A stretch of DNA of 64,000 bases from Photobacterium swingsii (GTDB taxonomy: Bacteria; Pseudomonadota; Gammaproteobacteria; Enterobacterales; Vibrionaceae). A program made the position numbers and the translations under genes. How positions within the stretch are numbered: position 1 is the stretch's first letter; each line of letters starts with the position of its first letter. Below, piece by piece: positions 59,324 to 64,000 of the stretch. A model generated the notes under the pieces. The model worked only from the letters and a program-made list of their open reading frames with translations. It ran no database searches and was not told the DNA's origin. Location of the stretch: contig NZ_AP024853.1 of the NCBI RefSeq assembly GCF_024346715.1, positions 558,001 to 622,000 on the forward strand, read 5' to 3'.

Positions 59324-59779
59324 ATGAAACCACATGAAACTCTAGCAGGGTTATCTGTAACTTTTTCTCACTTTCTACAAAACAAAGTTCAAGCAGAAGT
59401 GGTACGTCGCCACCCAGAACTGAATGTAGAACGTCTTGCGTTACTGATTGAACTCGATTTTGAAGATGGACAACGTCCTAGCGTACTTGCACGCCGTATG
59501 GGGAGATCTAAAGGTACTATCAGTAGTATCCTACGTCACTCAACAAAACATGGTTTAGTTGCAACAACACCTGATGAGCTAAATAAAAATGCAAAGCGCA
59601 TTTTCATTACTCAGAAAGGTAAAGTAATTCATGATGAACTTTCTGTTGTACTAACAGAAATGCTAGAAGAAAGCGTTCAAGACATTCCTGCTGAACAGCA
59701 AGAAGAAATGAAAAAAGCTTTTGTTACCTGCATCAAACGCCTGAACCCTATTTGGAGTGAAGACGAGTGGTTAGACTAA
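59324..59779 (+). CDS. MarR-family transcriptional regulator
   Basis: A 151-residue winged-helix regulator: LLIELDFEDGQRPSVLARRM and GRSKGTISSILRHSTKHGLV are the HTH, DELNKNAKRIFITQKGK the wing, and the long last helices dimerise. The start is fixed by AGGAGAG. A terminator follows directly. The target genes are not evident; both the NUDIX gene and the metal importer are neighbours. Confidence 0.88.
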   Translation: MKPHETLAGLSVTFSHFLQNKVQAEVVRRHPELNVERLALLIELDFEDGQRPSVLARRMGRSKGTISSILRHSTKHGLVATTPDELNKNAKRIFITQKGKVIHDELSVVLTEMLEESVQDIPAEQQEEMKKAFVTCIKRLNPIWSEDEWLD

Positions 59780-59820
59780 GCCTGATCAGCTAATGTCTCT
59801 ACAACATCAAATCATATTTT

Positions 59821-59848
59821 AAAAGCTTCCTTCATCGGAAGCTTTTTT
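59821..59848 (+). terminator. Terminator of the MarR gene
   Basis: AAAAGCTTCC (59821-59830) and GGAAGCTTTT (59837-59846) with a 6-base loop, continuing in T residues. A textbook rho-independent terminator. Confidence 0.9.
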
Positions 59849-59877
59849 CATTCTAACAATATGATTTTTAAGCTTTG

Positions 59878-59910
59878 AAAAAAAAGCCCGAGAAAATCAC
59901 TTCTCAGGCT
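59878..59910 (-). terminator. Terminator of the metal importer operon
   Basis: On the minus strand AGCCTGAGAA pairs with TTCTCGGGCT (one mismatch) and is followed by a run of eight T residues. It lies 27 bp past the last gene of the importer operon. Confidence 0.88.
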
Positions 59911-59936
59911 CATTTAGTTATTTACGTTACAACAAA

Positions 59937-60824
59937 TTATAACGCTAGCTGCCAACGCTTAAGCGGCGCTTTAGTATCAATGCCTGCTCTGCCCCAACGA
60001 TCTACGCTGTCAATCACAAGAACACGTTCTGCATTCGGAACCAGCGATTTCAATTGAGCGCTCATTTTACGGGTTGTTAGCACCCATAACGTTTCGTCTT
60101 CTTCTAACGCAGACTTCAAGTTGGCTTTATCTTTATCAGTCCATTCCAGCTCTGGTGTCGTTAAACGATCCACAACAAACAGCTGATTACCCGACGCAAA
60201 ATCTTCTAGCTCGGTGGATAATAAAATAACTGAATCAATATTAGCTTCGATAAGTTGCTGTTGCTGCTGGTTTATCAACTGGCGCACATTCACCATTAGC
60301 GACTGCTGGTTTTTATTAATCACCGCAGCTTGCTCTGGCCATACGCGTTGTAAATCATCACTCACAATCGCAGCCATGCGGCTTAGATTAGAAGGGTTTA
60401 GCCATGCAAATGGGGATAACGAACCATCATCTAAACGCAAGGCTGCAACGCCTGTGGCACGCGGTGATATCGCCTGTGATGCATCCACCTCGATAATATT
60501 AATATTGCCTTGGCGAGCATGAACATACAGAGGATCCGCTGCCCAAACTGCACCTAAGGTTAATGCAACCGTCGCCTCTTTTGCCGCTTTCTCAGTCGCC
60601 TCTGCCCCTTGGTTACTAAACCAATTAGGTAAACGCGATACACCGTAACGCTTAGGCGGTAAATACTCAGTCGTTAACTCTGTGCCTTTCGTCAGCTCTG
60701 TCGCCAGCATATAAGTCACAGGTGTTGCCGTGAGAATATCTTTTGCGAGTGCCGTTGTACTTGATAACGCCATGGCTAACGCAGTAAGAGAAAGTACACT
60801 TTTAGTAGATAATGATTGAAGCAC
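59937..60824 (-). CDS. Degenerate metal-binding-protein-like periplasmic protein
   Basis: A 295-residue exported protein (signal peptide around VLSLTALAMALSSTTALA) with the fold of cluster A-I metal-binding proteins: a long helix in the middle (QSLMVNVRQLINQQQQQLIE) and paired lobes. The ligands of true ZnuA proteins are missing; the D-P-H-x-W-L segment is SPFAWLNP here and the later histidines are absent. It is the last gene of the importer operon, five bases after the permease. It may be an accessory that interacts with the permease or binding protein rather than a metal carrier. Confidence 0.72.
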   Translation of the reverse strand: MLQSLSTKSVLSLTALAMALSSTTALAKDILTATPVTYMLATELTKGTELTTEYLPPKRYGVSRLPNWFSNQGAEATEKAAKEATVALTLGAVWAADPLYVHARQGNINIIEVDASQAISPRATGVAALRLDDGSLSPFAWLNPSNLSRMAAIVSDDLQRVWPEQAAVINKNQQSLMVNVRQLINQQQQQLIEANIDSVILLSTELEDFASGNQLFVVDRLTTPELEWTDKDKANLKSALEEDETLWVLTTRKMSAQLKSLVPNAERVLVIDSVDRWGRAGIDTKAPLKRWQLAL

Positions 60825-60828
60825 AAGA

Positions 60829-61707
60829 TTACCCTTTACGTACGATGCGATAGAAAGTCGCAGTCAAAAAGAAAATAGCGGAGACGATGATGATCGCTGC
60901 ACCCGATGGGACAGGCAATTTAAGTTCCATTGGAAGAATGGTTCCAATTAAGCAGCTAATAGTGGCTAACACAGCCGATAACACCACAAAACTGCCCATA
61001 TTTTTAGTGAGCAAACGAGCAGTTGCACCTGGGATCAGCAATAGCGCACCGACCAACACAGCACCGATAATTTTTACTGAAGCAATGGTCACCAAGGTGA
61101 TCATCATTACAAATAGATAATCATAAAAATTAGTCGCATAGCCGCGTACGCGGGCGATATCAGGGCTGATACAGGTTAATAAAATCCGATTAAACGTGGG
61201 GATCAACACCAGTACAATCAACAGGCAACTGCCTGCCAATAGCAGTAAATCGCTGTCTGTTACTGTTAGGATCGAGCCAAAAAGGACGTTTTCGAGTAAG
61301 TGAACGTTAATCTTACGTGCCACATACATCAATAAAGCCGCACCTACCGCTAATGCTAAGGCAAGGAATACCCCCACTAAAGTGTCATAAGGTACATTGG
61401 TTCGGTTACGTACAAAATGCAGCAGAAGCGCAAAAATCATACAAAAACTAAACAGACCAATAATTGGATTATCTGGCGGCTCGCCAAGTAAAACCCCAAG
61501 AGCAATGCCGGTTAATGCAGCATGGCCTACAGCTTCAGAAAAGAAAGCCAAGCGCTTAGCGATAACCAAAGTACCTAAGCCACCGAGCAAAGGACCAACC
61601 ATCAAGGCTGCCACAACGGCATTTACAACAAAGGCATATGAAAAGCTCTCGCTAAGCCATCCTGCATCCACACCCAAGAGTGCCCACTGACGAACAAAAT
61701 CCATCAT
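60829..61707 (-). CDS. Zinc/manganese-type ABC transporter permease (ZnuB-like)
   Basis: A 292-residue permease with eight or so membrane helices, including GPLLGGLGTLVIAKRLAFFS, AVGHAALTGIALGVLL and IIGAVLVGALLLIPGATARL, the ABC-3 family pattern. It carries metal ions across the inner membrane. Its start overlaps the ATPase stop by four bases (ATGA). Confidence 0.9.
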   Translation of the reverse strand: MMDFVRQWALLGVDAGWLSESFSYAFVVNAVVAALMVGPLLGGLGTLVIAKRLAFFSEAVGHAALTGIALGVLLGEPPDNPIIGLFSFCMIFALLLHFVRNRTNVPYDTLVGVFLALALAVGAALLMYVARKINVHLLENVLFGSILTVTDSDLLLLAGSCLLIVLVLIPTFNRILLTCISPDIARVRGYATNFYDYLFVMMITLVTIASVKIIGAVLVGALLLIPGATARLLTKNMGSFVVLSAVLATISCLIGTILPMELKLPVPSGAAIIIVSAIFFLTATFYRIVRKG

Positions 61708-62453
61708 GCGACCTCCTTCTTGTTTTCGGCGTCGACTGAAGATACCGCAGGTGCTGCAGTGTAATGATTAAAGAGTCGTTCAATTTTTTCAGGCACCAAC
61801 ACTTCCGCGACACTGCCGTTATCGATAACACTGCGGTTAACCACATGCACATGGCCATCTAAACGGCGTACAGCAGTTACATCATGGTGAACCGCCAAAA
61901 TTGTGCGATTATCGGCTACTAATTCATGAATCAAGGACTCTAAATAGCGAACCCCCTGCTCATCCATACCCGTGGTCGGCTCATCTAACACTAGTAGCTG
62001 AGGATCATCGAGCAGCGCCTGAGCAAACAATACACGTTGCTGCTCACCACCCGATAACTGACCCATACGACGATCAGCACGGTTTGCCATACCAACACGT
62101 TCAAGTTGAGTCAGCGCACGCGCTTTATTCTTGGCATTTTGACGCCAAAACAACGGGCTACTGCTTTGGTTTAAGAGAATGAAATCCATCACTGTCAGTG
62201 GCAGACTGCCTTCAAACATGGCTTTTTGGGGTACGTAACCCAATTTGCCCTTGCTTTGCTCCCATTGAATGTCAATTTCACCCGAAAAAGGCGTTAACCC
62301 CAGAATTGAGCGCAAAAGCGATGTTTTACCACCACCATTCGGCCCCATAACAATGTGGCACTGACCAGCAGAAAAACGATGATTAATGTCTTGCAAGATG
62401 ACGTTTTCACCATACGTCAGTCCAACATTTCTTAATTCAATTGAAGGTCCCAC
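61704..62453 (-). CDS. Zinc/manganese-type ABC transporter ATPase (ZnuC-like)
   Basis: A 249-residue ABC ATPase: Walker A GPNGGGKTSLL (about 37), Q-loop YVPQKAMF, signature LSGGEQQRVLFAQ, Walker B LLVLDEPTTGMD and the H-loop AVHHD. It powers the adjacent permease. The gene lies two bases after the binding-protein gene. Confidence 0.92.
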   Translation of the reverse strand: MGPSIELRNVGLTYGENVILQDINHRFSAGQCHIVMGPNGGGKTSLLRSILGLTPFSGEIDIQWEQSKGKLGYVPQKAMFEGSLPLTVMDFILLNQSSSPLFWRQNAKNKARALTQLERVGMANRADRRMGQLSGGEQQRVLFAQALLDDPQLLVLDEPTTGMDEQGVRYLESLIHELVADNRTILAVHHDVTAVRRLDGHVHVVNRSVIDNGSVAEVLVPEKIERLFNHYTAAPAVSSVDAENKKEVA

Positions 62454-62455
62454 AG

Positions 62456-63412
62456 TTAGCTACCTTTCTTTTCAGCGGCGAATTTCATGGCTTCAACCAA
62501 GGTATTTAGGTTTTCTCGCGTTTCAACTTCCACTTTTTTTGCTTCATACGGACCGTGTGTCATGTGAGAAAAACGGTATAGCTGAACCCCCGTTGCTTTC
62601 TCAATCGTGTCCACATAACGGTTCGGCATGTTTAGCTCGTAAAATAGAACATCAATTCCTGATTTACGGATTTTCTCGATCGTTTCTTGCAGCTGACTCG
62701 CACTAGGTTCTACACCGTGTGCAGGTTCAATTACAGTTGCGACATCGACACCAAACTCTTGCAGTAAATAGCCGTACGCGTTGTGCGTAGTGGCTACCGT
62801 CATACCGGCCGTATCAAGGTCGCCCAACGTCATCATGGCGTTGTGTTTCATTTTGCGGAATGTTGTTGCGTATTTACGCGCATTAGCACGGTAATAACGT
62901 GCATTTTCTGGGTCGATTTTCGCCATCTCATTGGCGATGGTGTAAACCTTTTGAATCGTGGTTGAAAGACCAACAAAGGTATGTGGATTCACCGCCCCAT
63001 CACCAACAGACTGACCCATAGCTGGCAGTAAAGGCACGTCTTTGTTCGCTTCAATCACAATAAGATCGCTGCGGTTAGCTGCCTGGATCACTTTCATTGC
63101 AAAATCATCGTGACCAATGCCATTGACAACGATCACGTCCATTTCGCGTAGACGGCGTAAGTCATTTGGCTGTGGCTGATAGTTATGTGGGTTAAAACCG
63201 GCATCAACCAAAGGCAAAATTTCAGCTTTATCACCAACAACAGCTTTTACATAGCTGTAGTACGGTTGCAACGTAATACCGATATTGAGTTTGTCGGCAG
63301 CATGAGAAAAAGAGCTAAAAGCAGAAAGAAGAAATAGCGAAGCCACTTTACATAAAAGTGCTTTGGAGAAAACAGATTGAGCTGAAATTACGGGTGATAG
63401 TATTTTTATCAT
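62456..63412 (-). CDS. Metal ABC transporter substrate-binding protein (ZnuA-like)
   Basis: A 318-residue periplasmic protein. A signal peptide ends near SSFSHA-ADK. The four cluster A-I ligands are recognisable: H in FNPHNYQPQP, H in VNPHTFVGL, H in ATTHNAYGYLL and E in FYELNMPNRY. GFNPHNYQ and EPAHGVEPSASQL are characteristic. The absence of a histidine-rich loop leaves zinc or manganese open. It heads the ATPase-permease-accessory genes and follows DUF6162. Confidence 0.9.
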   Translation of the reverse strand: MIKILSPVISAQSVFSKALLCKVASLFLLSAFSSFSHAADKLNIGITLQPYYSYVKAVVGDKAEILPLVDAGFNPHNYQPQPNDLRRLREMDVIVVNGIGHDDFAMKVIQAANRSDLIVIEANKDVPLLPAMGQSVGDGAVNPHTFVGLSTTIQKVYTIANEMAKIDPENARYYRANARKYATTFRKMKHNAMMTLGDLDTAGMTVATTHNAYGYLLQEFGVDVATVIEPAHGVEPSASQLQETIEKIRKSGIDVLFYELNMPNRYVDTIEKATGVQLYRFSHMTHGPYEAKKVEVETRENLNTLVEAMKFAAEKKGS

Positions 63413-63462
63413 TGTGTTACCACTGACAGTATGGGTATCGATGTATTAAGCAAAAAGACAGT

Positions 63463-64000
63463 TTAATGTCCGTGAGAGGTAGCATTCGCTTGCTCAAAAG
63501 CAATTTGAATCCAGCCTGCATCAATCAAGGCTTTATCAGAAATCACAGTTTCTGATGCAAGAAGTTCTGCTGCGTTGTTATTGAGATCTAACCAAATTTC
63601 AGGTGTTTCATGTACTGCAACAAGAACCAAAGACTTAGCGCCACCAGATGCTTGTGCAATACCTTGGTATGTCGCAGGTGCAATCAATGTCCACTGGTGC
63701 TTGCCTTGGAAATCCCAGCTTTTGTCTTCGATAAAAGGAGGCAGCCACATTTCCCGCAGTTCATCAATATCAGCCCATTGGCTTAATGAACTCTTGGTCA
63801 GTTCAGTTTCTAGTACACTCGCCTGCTGTTCAGATGCGTTTAAATCGCGAGCATCAAAGTACAAGTTTCTGACTTCTTCATGCGCTAGACGTAAATCAGC
63901 AATGAGTCCTAATGACGCTTGCTCTATATCGGTGAGCGCAATTTGGTGAGACGGTAACGTGGCAGTACCTGCTTGTTGCTGGTGATAAGGAAGTAATACC
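63463..64000 (-). CDS. DUF6162 family protein (cut by right edge)
   Basis: The frame is open from the right edge through LPSHQIALTDIEQASLGLI, DLRLAHEEVRN and LYFDARDLN to TSHGH at the end, about 179 residues in the window; the true start is outside. The visible part resembles DUF6162, small membrane-anchored proteins often found with metal ABC importers. Its function is not known. It is probably an upstream member of the same operon as the substrate-binding protein, 50 bp away. Confidence 0.7.
   Translation of the reverse strand, partial: VLLPYHQQQAGTATLPSHQIALTDIEQASLGLIADLRLAHEEVRNLYFDARDLNASEQQASVLETELTKSSLSQWADIDELREMWLPPFIEDKSWDFQGKHQWTLIAPATYQGIAQASGGAKSLVLVAVHETPEIWLDLNNNAAELLASETVISDKALIDAGWIQIAFEQANATSHGH

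Overview
The window looks like a chromosomal stretch from a marine member of the Vibrionaceae, most likely Photobacterium or a close relative. That is an inference from gene content: a chitinolytic GH18/GH20 set with a Lac-family PTS, a DASH cryptochrome, a ToxR-like membrane regulator, DUF6506 and DUF6162 proteins, and moderate AT richness. No rRNA, tRNA, CRISPR array or transposase gene was seen. The left edge cuts a histidine kinase and the right edge cuts a DUF6162 gene.

Positions 1-37500 are ordinary accessory metabolism. In order they hold: a kinase tail, a PaaI-like thioesterase, DUF6506, an AraC regulator and a GH1 6-phospho-beta-glucosidase; an EutB/EutC-like amino-acid pair; MsrA; a LysR gene facing an SDR - glutaredoxin 2 - old yellow enzyme operon; a DASH cryptochrome, a ToxR-like regulator and a small membrane protein; a 1369-aa protein of unknown function; a GH20 chitobiase beside a PTS operon (IIB, IIC, IIA and a TIM-barrel-like protein) with its LacI regulator and twin operators; an ACT protein, a YddG-type exporter, an SDR whose reading frame has a problem at the start, a serine hydrolase and an acetyltransferase; GloA with a second old yellow enzyme; an ABC-F ATPase; and a secreted multidomain chitinase.

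Positions 37500-56452 form a defence and mobility island. A zinc-less sirtuin gene faces a WYL regulator - GIY-YIG nuclease operon. Three modules follow: a methyltransferase/HNH pair, a Gabija-like OLD nuclease/UvrD helicase pair, and a long mobile module. The long module carries a DUF3987 primase-helicase-like gene bracketed by 9-bp minisatellites, a ColE1-type mobCABD region with mobB and mobD nested in mobA, an EVE-HNH/zinc ribbon/PD-(D/E)XK operon, a dead DUF45 gene and a large serine recombinase. The recombinase start codon lies inside the 3' end of an intact DUF3820 gene. The main discovery is that the boundaries between the modules are three decayed, mutually diverged copies of the same DUF3820 3' end, all in the orientation of the intact gene (39878-40035, 41990-42134, 46496-46612). 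This reads as repeated integration into one gene, each event leaving an attachment scar. The result is a stacked, cassette-like array of defence modules in which only the newest unit retains a recombinase.

Positions 56493-64000 return to ordinary chromosome: a YceI-like protein, an AraC-type regulator, a VOC protein, a NUDIX hydrolase, a MarR regulator, and a zinc/manganese-type ABC importer operon with a true binding protein, ATPase, permease, a second binding-protein-like member that has lost its metal ligands, and DUF6162.
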